NCBI GenBank assembly: GCA_945874765.1 | Contig: CAMCHQ010000001.1 | Span: 1 to 64,000 of the forward strand | Source of the DNA: an uncultured Clostridia bacterium | Lineage (GTDB): Bacteria > Bacillota > Clostridia > Oscillospirales > Acutalibacteraceae | Reading direction: 5' to 3' | Length of the DNA stretch: 64,000 bases | In this document: positions 45,587-53,798 of the stretch, piece after piece | Layout of the letters: each line of letters begins with the position of its first letter | Position numbering within the stretch: the stretch's first letter is position 1 | Made by a program: the position numbers and the translations under genes | Notes under the pieces: generated by a model | What the model saw: the letters and a program-made list of their open reading frames with translations, nothing else | The model's database searches: none | Told to the model about the DNA's origin: nothing

Positions 45587-45706
45587 CCATAACCGTGGAT
45601 GGAGTATTTTTAAAAGCAGACAGAGAAATGAAAAAAGTATTTTATGAATTGAATGAGGAGAAACTCTGACCCCAATAACTGCTTTCCACTGAAAGTTCAA
45701 TTAAAT
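45551..45706 (-). ncRNA. Candidate structured RNA (or long 3' UTR) ending in a terminator
   Basis: The gap 45484-45807 holds no convincing protein gene. On the minus strand, a TATAAT at 45718-45713 (no good -35) precedes about 155 bases that can fold as nested stems: GTGGA/TCCAC, AAGCAG/CTGCTT and CAGAG/CTCTG, the last two separated by a 10-versus-1-base internal loop, ending in a CACAGCGA/TCGCTGTG hairpin with a T run. The size and elongated shape recall 6S-type RNAs, but I could not match a family. It may equally be the 3' UTR of the MFS gene upstream. Confidence 0.3.
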
Positions 45707-45771
45707 TTCTGTATTATATTACCTTGTATTATTGAATATATAATTAACACATTATGAACATTTTGTTAATA

Positions 45772-45798
45772 TTTGGATTATTTGGATTATTTGGATTA
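45772..45798. repeat. Three tandem copies of a 9-bp repeat
   Basis: TTTGGATTA occurs three times in a row, ending 9 bases before the MFS gene stop. Probably replication slippage. Confidence 0.85.
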
Positions 45799-45807
45799 TT
45801 TTGCATA

Positions 45808-47145
45808 TTATTGTTGCAATTCGTTCAATAATTTTTCGTGTTGGTTCGGCTGATTGTCCCTAACTATTTTTGCCGGAATAAAAGCAAAAAGCATAATTAT
45901 TGCCGCACCGAGGAAAAGTTCCATAGGATATACAATATCGCTGTCGCTAACGCCTTTGTTTGCCGAAGTAATAATAATTTGAGCAACAACAGGACCAATA
46001 ATCATAGGAACGAGTACATACATAACCATACGGCAGCCTTGGAATAATCCCTCTTTACCCTTGGGAATATAATCTCTGTAAGAAGCGGTAAAAAGACCTG
46101 CCATAACAAGACTGACACCGATAACAAGTATTCCGCCGATAATAAGTATCGCTATTTCAGTAGTTTCGTTTTTATCTATGAAAAATTTAGCGCACCAAAT
46201 TACTATACAGCCGACAATTCCGGCGATTATTGTAGGATAATAAAAATGCTTCTTACCGAATTTATCCATCAAAGCGGATATAATTACCGAGCCTATAGCT
46301 GCAACTACCATAATTATTCCGACAGGAATGATATAGTTTTTGATTTTAAGCGTACCCTCAACAATATTAAAGAGATAATTAACATACACCTGATATGCAA
46401 TAGCCGATACCATATTTCCTGCAAGGCAGACATAAAGCATCTTGTTTTCCTTGATTATTTTAGGCTGAAGAGAATACGTAAAGTCAGACCAAAATGTATT
46501 ATTTTTATTAGGAACTATTCCCTCTTTATCTTTCATAATAAACAGTCCCAAAAGTCCGCCTATGGTAGGTATAATACCCAAAATGAGGAAAAACTTTTTC
46601 CAATCACCTGTTGTAGCGCTTTCATTTGTTAAAGAGTCGAATCCGCCGAAAACAACAGCCAAAGCAACAAGAGGCATAACAGCCAAAACGGTATCAACTC
46701 TTGCTCTGTTTGCAGTGTTGGATATATCGGTAATCCAAGCGTTGAAAGAAGCGTCGTTACTTATTGAACCTATTACTGACATTACGCAGTCCATTACGAC
46801 AACAAGTATTACCATCGGCAAAACCTTGTCAGCACTCGGTTTCATAGGTACCAAGGCAAACATCATAATTGTAAAGCCCCATATTACATAGCCCCAACAA
46901 ATAAAGAGTTTTCTTTTACCCGCTCTGTCGCACAATGCGCCGCCTATTAAAGTTGACAATGTTGCGAAAATCGCAGAAAAGACAACCATTAAAGTTGTTG
47001 CGTAAGGCGCTCTTGTAATTTCGTTTTGCATAAATCTTGAAAAATACATATTTTCAACAACCCATGCAATTTGACCTATAAGACCGAACAGCAAAATTGA
47101 AGTCCAAACTTTAGGCCCGAGCGCACCGACCTTTTTTTCTTTCAT
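45808..47145 (-). CDS. MFS transporter
   Basis: About 445 residues with twelve predicted helices. It resembles the sugar-type MFS carriers of gut Firmicutes: VVENMYFSRFMQNEITRAP (shown in part as NMYFSRFMQNEI) in the first loop, GGALCDRAGKRK after helix 2, SNDASFNAWITDISN, and ASYRDYIPKGKEGLFQG. The frame extends to 47184; the ATG at 47145 has GAGATGG upstream and fits best, with 47154 as an alternative. Substrate unknown. A terminator lies about 220 bases downstream. Confidence 0.85.
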   Translation of the reverse strand: MKEKKVGALGPKVWTSILLFGLIGQIAWVVENMYFSRFMQNEITRAPYATTLMVVFSAIFATLSTLIGGALCDRAGKRKLFICWGYVIWGFTIMMFALVPMKPSADKVLPMVILVVVMDCVMSVIGSISNDASFNAWITDISNTANRARVDTVLAVMPLVALAVVFGGFDSLTNESATTGDWKKFFLILGIIPTIGGLLGLFIMKDKEGIVPNKNNTFWSDFTYSLQPKIIKENKMLYVCLAGNMVSAIAYQVYVNYLFNIVEGTLKIKNYIIPVGIIMVVAAIGSVIISALMDKFGKKHFYYPTIIAGIVGCIVIWCAKFFIDKNETTEIAILIIGGILVIGVSLVMAGLFTASYRDYIPKGKEGLFQGCRMVMYVLVPMIIGPVVAQIIITSANKGVSDSDIVYPMELFLGAAIIMLFAFIPAKIVRDNQPNQHEKLLNELQQ

Positions 47146-47234
47146 ATTTACCATCTCAAAAAAAAAATAACAATATTTAGGCAAAATCGCCCAAATTTAT
47201 TATATATTAGACGGATAAAAAAGTAAAGAAAAAA

Positions 47235-47259
47235 ATACCGAGGAGCATTTCCTCGGTAT
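47235..47259 (-). terminator. Terminator of the vitamin B6 operon
   Basis: ATACCGAGGA, 5-base loop, TCCTCGGTAT, then seven T on the minus strand, 18 bases after the radical SAM gene stop. Confidence 0.88.
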
Positions 47260-47277
47260 CGTTAAGCATTTATTAAA

Positions 47278-47889
47278 TTATCTTCCTTTTTCAAAAGAAC
47301 GGACTTTAAATTCTGCACCTGTTGACTCGCAAACTTTACGGGATTTTTCAATATCCTCAGGGGAAATAACGTCAACAACCGTCATTCTTACCTTAGGACA
47401 ATCCTTAACACATTCCTTTGTAAATTTAAGCATTGCGTCAAAAGCCTTACCTTTAAAGCAATTTCTTGTAATTTTATCATACTTTTCACTATCAGGCTCA
47501 TTAAGCGAAACAGAAATATAATCAAAAATACCGGAAAGTTCCTTCGCTGTCGGCTTGCCGTTAATCAAGTCGGAAAGACCGTTTGTATTAAGTCTTAATT
47601 TAATATTAGGGTTAATTTCTTTTAAATATTTAGCAGACTTAATTAAATTATCATATGCGTTGGTAGGCTCGCCGTATCCGCAAAATACCGCCTTATCAAC
47701 ATTATGAAAATCATAATCGTCTATTGCCTTTTTAATTTCCTCAAATGTAGGCTCTTTATCAAACCAAAGTTCCTTAGCGTCCCCGTAAGCATCGCCCTTT
47801 GAACGAATACAAAAAGCACAATTACAAGGACATTTATTAGTAATATTGAGGTAAACATCGCCCTCTAATGTATAAACTATATCAGCCAT
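47278..47889 (-). CDS. Small radical SAM protein (TatD-associated type)
   Basis: 203 residues. The iron-sulfur motif is CPCNCAFC, a CxxxCxxC spacing, followed by GYGEPTNAYDN (SAM-binding GGEP-like), RLNTNGLSD and ISVSLNEPD. The compact size and the opening YTLEGDVYLNITNKC resemble the radical SAM proteins found next to TatD nucleases, but no tatD gene is in the window; here it ends the pyridoxamine kinase/ECF operon. The ATG at 47889 has AAAGAAAG upstream; an earlier in-frame ATG at 47952 lies inside the ECF gene. Reaction unknown. Confidence 0.87.
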   Translation of the reverse strand: MADIVYTLEGDVYLNITNKCPCNCAFCIRSKGDAYGDAKELWFDKEPTFEEIKKAIDDYDFHNVDKAVFCGYGEPTNAYDNLIKSAKYLKEINPNIKLRLNTNGLSDLINGKPTAKELSGIFDYISVSLNEPDSEKYDKITRNCFKGKAFDAMLKFTKECVKDCPKVRMTVVDVISPEDIEKSRKVCESTGAEFKVRSFEKGR

Positions 47890-47902
47890 AAAATCACTTT
47901 CT

Positions 47903-48430
47903 TTACTTATTATTATTGATGAATAATTTTTTCTTGAGTTTTGCGGCGTCAAATGCGGCAGAAATTACAACAAATATAATCGCACTTGCCACAGCCTGAA
48001 CTATATTCATCGGAATATCGGCAACAGCGTAAGCTCTGTTTACAATCAAATCGCCGAGAAAATAACCTAAAACAGTGATTACTCCGCTTGGTATTGTAAG
48101 ACAAATTGTAAGCGGTGTCAATATCTTTTCGCTCTTTTTATTAACAAGAACAAAAGGCAAAGCAATTAAGACTTTGACAATTGCACTGATTGGTGCATAA
48201 ACAGCAAAACCTGAGGACAAATCTGCAAGCGCAGCACCTAAAGCCGAGGCTAAAAGTGCCCACGGACCGCCTAAAGTTGACGCCACAATATAAATCATAG
48301 CGTCGCCGAAATGAAGATAGCCTGCACCGCCCGGAACGGGAATTTGAATAAATCTTGTAAGTGCAAAAATCATTGCCGCAAAAACAGCTGCATAGACCAT
48401 ATTTAATACTTTTCTGTTCACCTTATTCAT
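47903..48430 (-). CDS. ECF transporter S component, probable vitamin B6 uptake
   Basis: 175 residues, five to six helices: MVYAAVFAAMIFALTRF (in part), GYLHFGDAMIYIVASTLGGP, GAALADLSSGF, and a basic C-terminus. This is the substrate-binding subunit of a group II ECF vitamin importer; the shared ATPase/T subunits are elsewhere. It overlaps the pyridoxamine kinase gene by 8 bases and sits opposite a MocR regulator, so vitamin B6 (pyridoxine/pyridoxamine) is the likely substrate. That specificity is inferred from neighbours. Confidence 0.87.
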   Translation of the reverse strand: MNKVNRKVLNMVYAAVFAAMIFALTRFIQIPVPGGAGYLHFGDAMIYIVASTLGGPWALLASALGAALADLSSGFAVYAPISAIVKVLIALPFVLVNKKSEKILTPLTICLTIPSGVITVLGYFLGDLIVNRAYAVADIPMNIVQAVASAIIFVVISAAFDAAKLKKKLFINNNK

Positions 48431-49253
48431 AAGAAATCAGCTCCTTCAAAGTTTTTTCAAAAGCGATACCGTCATTTCCGTCTGAAACATCGGTAACTTT
48501 AATAGTATCTGTAATAAATTTTCCTGCACATTTGCAAGAATCGACAAGCGATTTACCGTTTAAAAGCGAACCGGTTAAAACTGATGCAAAAACATCACCC
48601 GTACCGCTGTAATATCCGCCGACTTTTTCATTTGTTACCTTTGAAATTTTACCGTCATCAAAAATTATATTTGAAATAGCGCCGTTTTCCTTGTAACCTG
48701 TTACAACTATTTTAGCAATTCCGTTTTTATAAAGAGAATTAAGGCTTTCTTCGATATTGGAATAATCATTTACCCATTTCTCATCTAAAACGTTAGGATT
48801 ATCTTTATTGGCAAGAATGGCAAGTTCCGTTGTGTTCGGAGTAATTACATCAGCCTTAAAACAAAACTCTCTTATCACGTCGCACATATTCATATCATAT
48901 CCGTCATACAGTGCACCGTTATCAGCCATAACCGGGTCGGCAACAACAAGTGTATTTTCACCCTTAAACGTATCTATAAAATCGGATATTATTTCAAGCT
49001 GAGTTTTATCGGTAACAAAACCTGTAAGTATTCCGTCAAACTTTGCTCCAAGCTTTTTCCATTCTTCTATAAAAGGTCTCATCGTATCGGTCAGCGATAA
49101 CGATTTAAAACTTTCATATGCTGTTTGATTCGACAAAACGGCAGTCAAAAGAGGATGAACCTCAATTTCCATAGCCGACATAATCGGAATTGCGGCAGTA
49201 AGCGAGCACTTGCCAAAGCCTGACATATCATTAATTACGGCACATTTTTTCAA
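48423..49253 (-). CDS. Pyridoxamine/pyridoxal kinase
   Basis: 276 residues, ribokinase-like fold. Phosphorylates B6 vitamers. Visible: NDMSGFGKCSLTAAIPIMSA at the substrate-binding N-terminus, VADPVMADNGALYDGYD, TPNTTELAIL, and the anion-hole/catalytic motif GGYYSGTGDVFAS. This form is typical of clostridial pyridoxamine kinases. The start is TTG with AGGTGA upstream. First gene of the operon with the ECF component; divergent from the MocR-type regulator. Confidence 0.93.
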   Translation of the reverse strand: MKKCAVINDMSGFGKCSLTAAIPIMSAMEIEVHPLLTAVLSNQTAYESFKSLSLTDTMRPFIEEWKKLGAKFDGILTGFVTDKTQLEIISDFIDTFKGENTLVVADPVMADNGALYDGYDMNMCDVIREFCFKADVITPNTTELAILANKDNPNVLDEKWVNDYSNIEESLNSLYKNGIAKIVVTGYKENGAISNIIFDDGKISKVTNEKVGGYYSGTGDVFASVLTGSLLNGKSLVDSCKCAGKFITDTIKVTDVSDGNDGIAFEKTLKELISYE

Positions 49254-49269
49254 AAAATCACCTATTCTC

Positions 49270-49308
49270 TTGATTATTTACATTATTTATTATACAATAA
49301 ATCTGTAA
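49270..49308. promoter_or_regulatory. Divergent B6 promoter region with long inverted repeat
   Basis: Plus strand: TTGATT (49270-49275), 17 bases, TACAAT (49293-49298) for the regulator. Minus strand: TATAAT at 49294-49289 for the kinase with a weak -35. An imperfect palindrome spans 49278-49308: TTACA, ATTTATT, 4-base centre, AATAAAT, TGTAA. Its overlap with both -10 elements makes it a good operator candidate for the MocR protein. Confidence 0.5.
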
Positions 49309-49350
49309 TTAAATAAATACACAGTTTTTACGCAAATTAAAGGTACAGTT

Positions 49351-50607
49351 ATGAAAAAATACAGTAAATTATATAATGATATAAAAGAACAAATTATAAC
49401 GGGCCAGCTTTCGCACGGTGACAAAATTCCGTCTGTAAGAGATGCGGCGGCAATATATTGTGTATCCACAACAACGGTACAAAACGCTTATTTTGAATTA
49501 TGTGCAGACGGATATATTGTTTCAAAGGAAAAAAGCGGATATTTTGTATCGATTTTCAACAAGGAAAATCAAAGTCAAAATATTGAAGAAAACGAAGTAA
49601 AAACAGAATATAATTTCTGCGGCGAATCTGCCGACCCGGAGAGTTTTGACGTATCATTGTGGCAAAGATACATAAAAAACGCATTAAGGCAGAAAGACAG
49701 ACTTTTAACATACAGCCAAACGCAAGGCGAATATGATTTAAGATGTGCAATTTCAAAATATATAAGAGAAAAAAGAAATGTTACCGCTTCCCCCGACAGA
49801 ATTGTTATAGGTGCCGGCGTCGGCGTACTTTTAAACATACTTGCCTCTCTTTTCGAAAAAGACAAAACGGTATCGTTTCCCGACAAAAGTTTTGTTCAGG
49901 GAATAGGAATATTTCAAGACAACGGCTTCAAAGTTCATACGAGAGATAAAAACGCCGACATAATTTACGTATCCCCTTCCCATATGACACGTTGGGGAGA
50001 TGTTATGAAAAACAAGAGGCGCTTAGAGCTTGTAGAATACTCATTCAAGAACAATTCAACAGTAATTGAGGATGATTACGAAAACGACTTTATGTATAAC
50101 GTCAAGCCGACTCCTGCCCTTTTTACTCTCGGTCACGGAAATGTTATATACATAGGTTCGTTTTCAGCTATGCTTCTTCCGGGTATAAGAATAAGTTTTA
50201 TGGTGCTTAATAAAGAATTGGCAGAGATTTTTAATAAAAACAAGTACAAATTTGCTCAAACCGCAAGTAAGACCGAGCAAATAGCCTTGTGTCAATACAT
50301 ACGTGACGGTCATATTAATTCGCAAACGAGAAAAATAAGACGCCTTTATTCAAATAAAACAAAAAACTTTTATTCAATTTTAAAAAACGAGTTTCCGAAT
50401 GCGAATATTTCAATAAGTGAAAATACACTTCAAATAATAATGAGCGTCAAGTTTGACAAAGACATTAAAGTCTTTGAAGAAAACAGCATATCTTTATTTG
50501 TGGAAAAATACGAAAACGGAGTAATAACAATAGTTTTATCCCCCTCCGGTATTCCTTCAAGTAAACTGCTCAAAGCCGCTAAAACACTGAAAAAAGCAAT
50601 AAATTAA
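49351..50607 (+). CDS. MocR/PdxR-type regulator with the PLP lysine replaced
   Basis: 418 residues: GntR winged helix (about 1-70: GDKIPSVRDAAAIYCVSTTTV) fused to an aminotransferase-like domain. In MocR proteins this domain binds pyridoxal phosphate through a lysine in SFSK(x)LxPxxR. Here the motif reads GSFSAMLLPGIRIS, with Ala273 (codon GCT, 50167-50169) at the lysine position, while the upstream EDDYENDF with the PLP-ring Asp is kept. The segment between SFVQGIGIF and YVSPSH is shorter than usual. Facing the pyridoxamine kinase/ECF operon, it is probably its regulator, but Schiff-base sensing of PLP seems impossible. Confidence 0.9.
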   Translation: MKKYSKLYNDIKEQIITGQLSHGDKIPSVRDAAAIYCVSTTTVQNAYFELCADGYIVSKEKSGYFVSIFNKENQSQNIEENEVKTEYNFCGESADPESFDVSLWQRYIKNALRQKDRLLTYSQTQGEYDLRCAISKYIREKRNVTASPDRIVIGAGVGVLLNILASLFEKDKTVSFPDKSFVQGIGIFQDNGFKVHTRDKNADIIYVSPSHMTRWGDVMKNKRRLELVEYSFKNNSTVIEDDYENDFMYNVKPTPALFTLGHGNVIYIGSFSAMLLPGIRISFMVLNKELAEIFNKNKYKFAQTASKTEQIALCQYIRDGHINSQTRKIRRLYSNKTKNFYSILKNEFPNANISISENTLQIIMSVKFDKDIKVFEENSISLFVEKYENGVITIVLSPSGIPSSKLLKAAKTLKKAIN

Positions 50608-50673
50608 AAGTCAAATAATTTTAGAACACTTGTTTTAGTAGTCCTATAATACGGACTATTGCCTCCAAGCCTA

Positions 50674-50701
50674 TTGAATATAAATTTTATTTTGGTAAAA
50701 T
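50674..50701 (+). promoter_or_regulatory. Possible promoter of the small membrane protein gene
   Basis: TTGAAT (50674-50679), 16 bases, TAAAAT (50696-50701). An inverted repeat TAGTCC/GGACTA lies upstream around 50638-50658. Confidence 0.4.
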
Positions 50702-50735
50702 GAATTTGTAATCAAAAACAAGGAGGTTTTTCAAA

Positions 50736-51062
50736 ATGAAAAAATCAGTTCAAAAGTTATTCAAAGGTTTATTAATCACAACAGTTACGCTTCTTTGCGG
50801 ATTTGGAATTTGCGCAGTTTCTTTCAATCTTTTCGGCACATTGACTGAAAACGAAATGAAATTATTTGTTGCGCTTGACGTAATCACATTATTAACAGTC
50901 GGCGGAGTATTTTATTATATTGATGAGAAAAAGACTAAAAGCAGAAAAAAGGAAAAGGAATTCGAAAAAAGACATATGCAAAGAGTTGAAAGAGCGTTTC
51001 GAGAATATGACGGATTAGATATGGTCAAAATCTGTGCAAATTCAAACGATTATGCGGCATAA
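50736..51062 (+). CDS. Small membrane protein, unknown
   Basis: 108 residues. Two helices (about 9-32 and 42-61) with a short outside loop, then a basic, probably helical cytoplasmic tail (KKTKSRKKEKEFEKRHMQRVERAF) of which only part is conserved-looking, ending in DYAA. A perfect AGGAGG stands 9 bases before the ATG. Not recognised. It stands alone between the regulator and the palindromic element, which may serve as its terminator. Confidence 0.7.
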   Translation: MKKSVQKLFKGLLITTVTLLCGFGICAVSFNLFGTLTENEMKLFVALDVITLLTVGGVFYYIDEKKTKSRKKEKEFEKRHMQRVERAFREYDGLDMVKICANSNDYAA

Positions 51063-51091
51063 TATTGAAAAACATTAATAAATTATGATAA

Positions 51092-51303
51092 AATGCACTT
51101 AAAGCGCTATACTTTGGGGCGCACTACATAAAGAAGAATGTGGTTTAAACTGATTCGCACTCAAAAATAAAAGAAAAAGATGAAAGATAAGGCATAAATT
51201 ATATTGAAGGCTTGCCGCCTCGCTATAATTTTAACGCAGTATTTCGCTGCTTCTTTATTTTTTGAGCAATTATTCTTTATGCAGTGCGTCCCTTAAGTGC
51301 ATT
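51092..51303. repeat. 212-bp imperfect palindrome (MITE-like or structured RNA element)
   Basis: The gene-free stretch 51063-51391 is mostly this element. Ends AATGCACTTAA (51092-51102) and TTAAGTGCATT (51293-51303) are perfect inverted repeats. Inside, GGGGCGCACT matches AGTGCGTCCC, CATAAAGAA matches TTCTTTATG, CTCAAAAATAAA matches TTTATTTTTTGAG, and the centre is a hairpin AAATTATA...AGGC TTGCC GCCT...TATAATTT. It carries no gene. Seven T follow the right end, so transcripts from the left may end there. No clear target-site duplication. Confidence 0.65.
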
Positions 51304-51391
51304 ATTTTTTTGAGTATATATTCTTTAATCATTATAAATAATATTAAGGTGCAATACGAAAAACAACGTAAAAAAATAAAAGAGTGAGAAA

Positions 51392-52756
51392 ATGGCTGAA
51401 AAATACAAAAATAAATATGACAAGCTTGCGAATGCGCCGATTAAAAGTTTAATTTCTTCCCTTGCCGTGCCGACAATTTTGTCAATGCTTGTATCTGCTT
51501 TTTACAATATGGCTGACAGCTTCTTTGTAGGTAAAATAAACACGCAAAGCGTAGCGTCAATCGGAATAGTTTTTTCAATAATGACTCTTCTTCAGGCAAT
51601 CGGTTTTTTCTTCGGAAACGGAAGCGGAATAATGATTAGCACACTTTTGGGAGAAAGAAGGAAAAAAGACGCAGAAATTTATGCAAATGTGGCTTTGTTT
51701 ACTGTAATAAGTATCGGTGTACTGCTTGCGATTATAGGCTTATTTTTTTCAAAATCAATTGCATTAATGCTCGGCGCAACTAAAACCACAGTCGCCTATG
51801 CCTCAACGTATTTGAAATATATTTTACTCGGTTCCCCATTCATATTAGGCTCGTTTGTTTTAAATAATCAATTAAGATATCAAGGCAGTGCGCTTTATTC
51901 AATGATAGGCATACTCACGGGAAGCATACTAAACATTGCGCTTGACCCGTTATTTATATTTACATTCAAATTAGAAGTTGCAGGTGCGGCTTTGGCGACT
52001 GTTATCAGCCAAATCATCGGCTTTTTTATCCTTTATTTCGGAACATTCAAAAACGAAAATATAAGGGTATCGTTAAAACAGTTTAAGCCGAACGGTAAAA
52101 TCTATTTAACAATATTCAAAAACGGTTTACCGTCGCTTTCAAGGCAAGGAATAGGAACAATTGCAAATATTGCTATGAACTTTGCGTGTGCACCATACGG
52201 CGACGCTGTTATCGCAGGAATGAGCGTTTATAACAGAGTTATTTTTATCGGTATGGCTGTTGTTATCGGCTACGGCCAGGGATATCAGCCTGTTTGCAGT
52301 TTCAACCATGGCGCAAAGAAATATGACAGAGTTTATCAAGGCTATAAATTTCTTGCAATAATCACAACAATAATTATTACCGCCCTATCGGTTATAGGTT
52401 ATATTTTTGCACCCGAACTTGTAGCAATTTTCAGAAAAGACAGCGATGTTATAAAAGCAGGAGTGCAGGCACTCAGGTATCAAAGTTTTGCAATGGTTGT
52501 AACAGGTTTTTGTACCGCTTCAAATATGCTTATGCAGTCTTTAAGAATATCGGGTAAAGCAACAATATTAGCCCTTGCAAGGCAAGGTATATTTTATATT
52601 CCGGCAATACTGCTGTTACCTCGCATATTCGGTCAAACAGGTATTGCACTCGCCCAACCCGTTGCAGATATTTTATCATTTGTTTTAACTATTTTTCTCG
52701 TAAAACCTACTGTCAGCAAATTAAGAAAAATGAGTATAAAAAAAGATGTCGATTAG
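51392..52756 (+). CDS. MATE-family efflux transporter
   Basis: 454 residues, twelve helices in two homologous halves (LAVPTILSMLVSAFYNMADSFFVG at the start, shown in part; GLPSLSRQGIGTIANI at the second half). The NADSF-type and GYGQGYQPVCSFNHGAKKYDR motifs are typical of the DinF/NorM-like branch in Clostridia. Exports drugs or metabolites using Na+ or H+. A regulator gene is not adjacent. Its stop codon is inside the terminator stem. Confidence 0.92.
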   Translation: MAEKYKNKYDKLANAPIKSLISSLAVPTILSMLVSAFYNMADSFFVGKINTQSVASIGIVFSIMTLLQAIGFFFGNGSGIMISTLLGERRKKDAEIYANVALFTVISIGVLLAIIGLFFSKSIALMLGATKTTVAYASTYLKYILLGSPFILGSFVLNNQLRYQGSALYSMIGILTGSILNIALDPLFIFTFKLEVAGAALATVISQIIGFFILYFGTFKNENIRVSLKQFKPNGKIYLTIFKNGLPSLSRQGIGTIANIAMNFACAPYGDAVIAGMSVYNRVIFIGMAVVIGYGQGYQPVCSFNHGAKKYDRVYQGYKFLAIITTIIITALSVIGYIFAPELVAIFRKDSDVIKAGVQALRYQSFAMVVTGFCTASNMLMQSLRISGKATILALARQGIFYIPAILLLPRIFGQTGIALAQPVADILSFVLTIFLVKPTVSKLRKMSIKKDVD

Positions 52757-52780
52757 GAAAACTTCGTAATCGGCATCTTT
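52742..52780. terminator. Bidirectional terminator between MATE and CorA genes
   Basis: AAAGATGTCGATTA pairs with TAATCGGCATCTTT (one G-U) around an 11-base loop. The MATE stop codon lies at the top of the left arm; the CorA stop is 3 bases past the right arm. Confidence 0.8.
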
Positions 52781-52783
52781 GAC

Positions 52784-53623
52784 TTATATCCACTTTTTCT
52801 TTTTGAACAAATACAGCAAAAAGATTACTATTAAAAAGCAAACAATAATAATTGAGCCGTAGCCGTAGCGCCAGGAAAGCTCGGGCATATCCTTAAAGTT
52901 CATACCGTACCAACCGGTAATAAGATTAAGCGGCAAAAATACGGTGGTAACGACTGTAAAGACTTTCATCAAATCGTTTTGCTGAATTTCAAGCTGAGAC
53001 TGATATGCTTCACGCATTTGGCTTACGATATCCTGTAAGTTACGAACGGCATTAAGGTAACGGTCGGTTCTTGCGCCGATAATGGATATTTTTTTAAGTG
53101 TAGGCTTTGAAAGCAAATCATTATCGTTGGCACTCATCTCATCAAAAATAATATCAAGCTGAAGATAATATCTTTTAAGTCGCATAAGCTCATTTCGCCA
53201 ATCAAGAATTGTATCAAGCGTATCCTTTTCTGCACCCGAAAGAAGCTTAGCCTCCTCATAATTAAGCCTTTCCTCAAACTTATCAAGACAATCCATATCA
53301 CCTTTTAAAAGTTTAACAAAGAAGCTGTATAAAAGCTGTTCGTTGCTGTAATTTTTATCGATTTCGGATACAATTTGCTTAATCATTTTTACACCTGCAT
53401 TATTTTCGCAAAAGAAAAACAGGTTTTTATTATCAAGATAAATCAAGGTCTTTGAGTCTTCTGTATCATTACTTCTGACATCATAATAATCAAATGCAAG
53501 TAAATCGAAATCTGCAAAGCTTTCAAAACTTTCAACTTCGCATTCACTTATATAATCAAAGGTTTTCTCATCCATAAGAGGAGCAACCTCATTCATTTGG
53601 GAAAAAGAATAAATATTAACCAT
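52784..53623 (-). CDS. corA: CorA-family magnesium/divalent cation transporter
   Basis: 279 residues. A cytoplasmic alpha/beta N-terminal domain (about 1-210) with long helices, then two membrane helices at the C-terminus. The defining GMN motif is WYGMNF before the short outside loop MPELSWRYGYG. Forms a pentameric Mg2+ channel. The ATG at 53623 has GAAAGGGG upstream and replaces an earlier in-frame start. Convergent with the MATE gene. Confidence 0.93.
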   Translation of the reverse strand: MVNIYSFSQMNEVAPLMDEKTFDYISECEVESFESFADFDLLAFDYYDVRSNDTEDSKTLIYLDNKNLFFFCENNAGVKMIKQIVSEIDKNYSNEQLLYSFFVKLLKGDMDCLDKFEERLNYEEAKLLSGAEKDTLDTILDWRNELMRLKRYYLQLDIIFDEMSANDNDLLSKPTLKKISIIGARTDRYLNAVRNLQDIVSQMREAYQSQLEIQQNDLMKVFTVVTTVFLPLNLITGWYGMNFKDMPELSWRYGYGSIIIVCFLIVIFLLYLFKKKKWI

Positions 53624-53714
53624 AAAATATTCCCCTTTCAAAAGCTACAAATAAATAATACCACTAAAAAGCGTGTAAATCAATAAAAATATGACATATT
53701 AACAAAAATGACAA

Positions 53715-53743
53715 TTGACATATTTTTGTTGATTTTATATAAT
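53715..53743 (+). promoter_or_regulatory. Perfect consensus promoter of the GPH carrier at 53799
   Basis: TTGACA (53715-53720), exactly 17 bases, TATAAT (53738-53743), 12 of 12 consensus bases. Leader of about 50 bases. Confidence 0.8.
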
Positions 53744-53798
53744 ATTATCGAAGTATTTTTAAGCATTTTGTTTAATATGAACATTAAGGGGATAATTT

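Noticed and set aside
45508-45660. 51-codon open reading on the plus strand ending in a protein-like stretch (ITVDGVFLKADREM)
   Set aside because: No start codon with a ribosome site until 13 codons before the stop, and it runs through two terminator hairpins. Could be a decayed fragment but not a gene.
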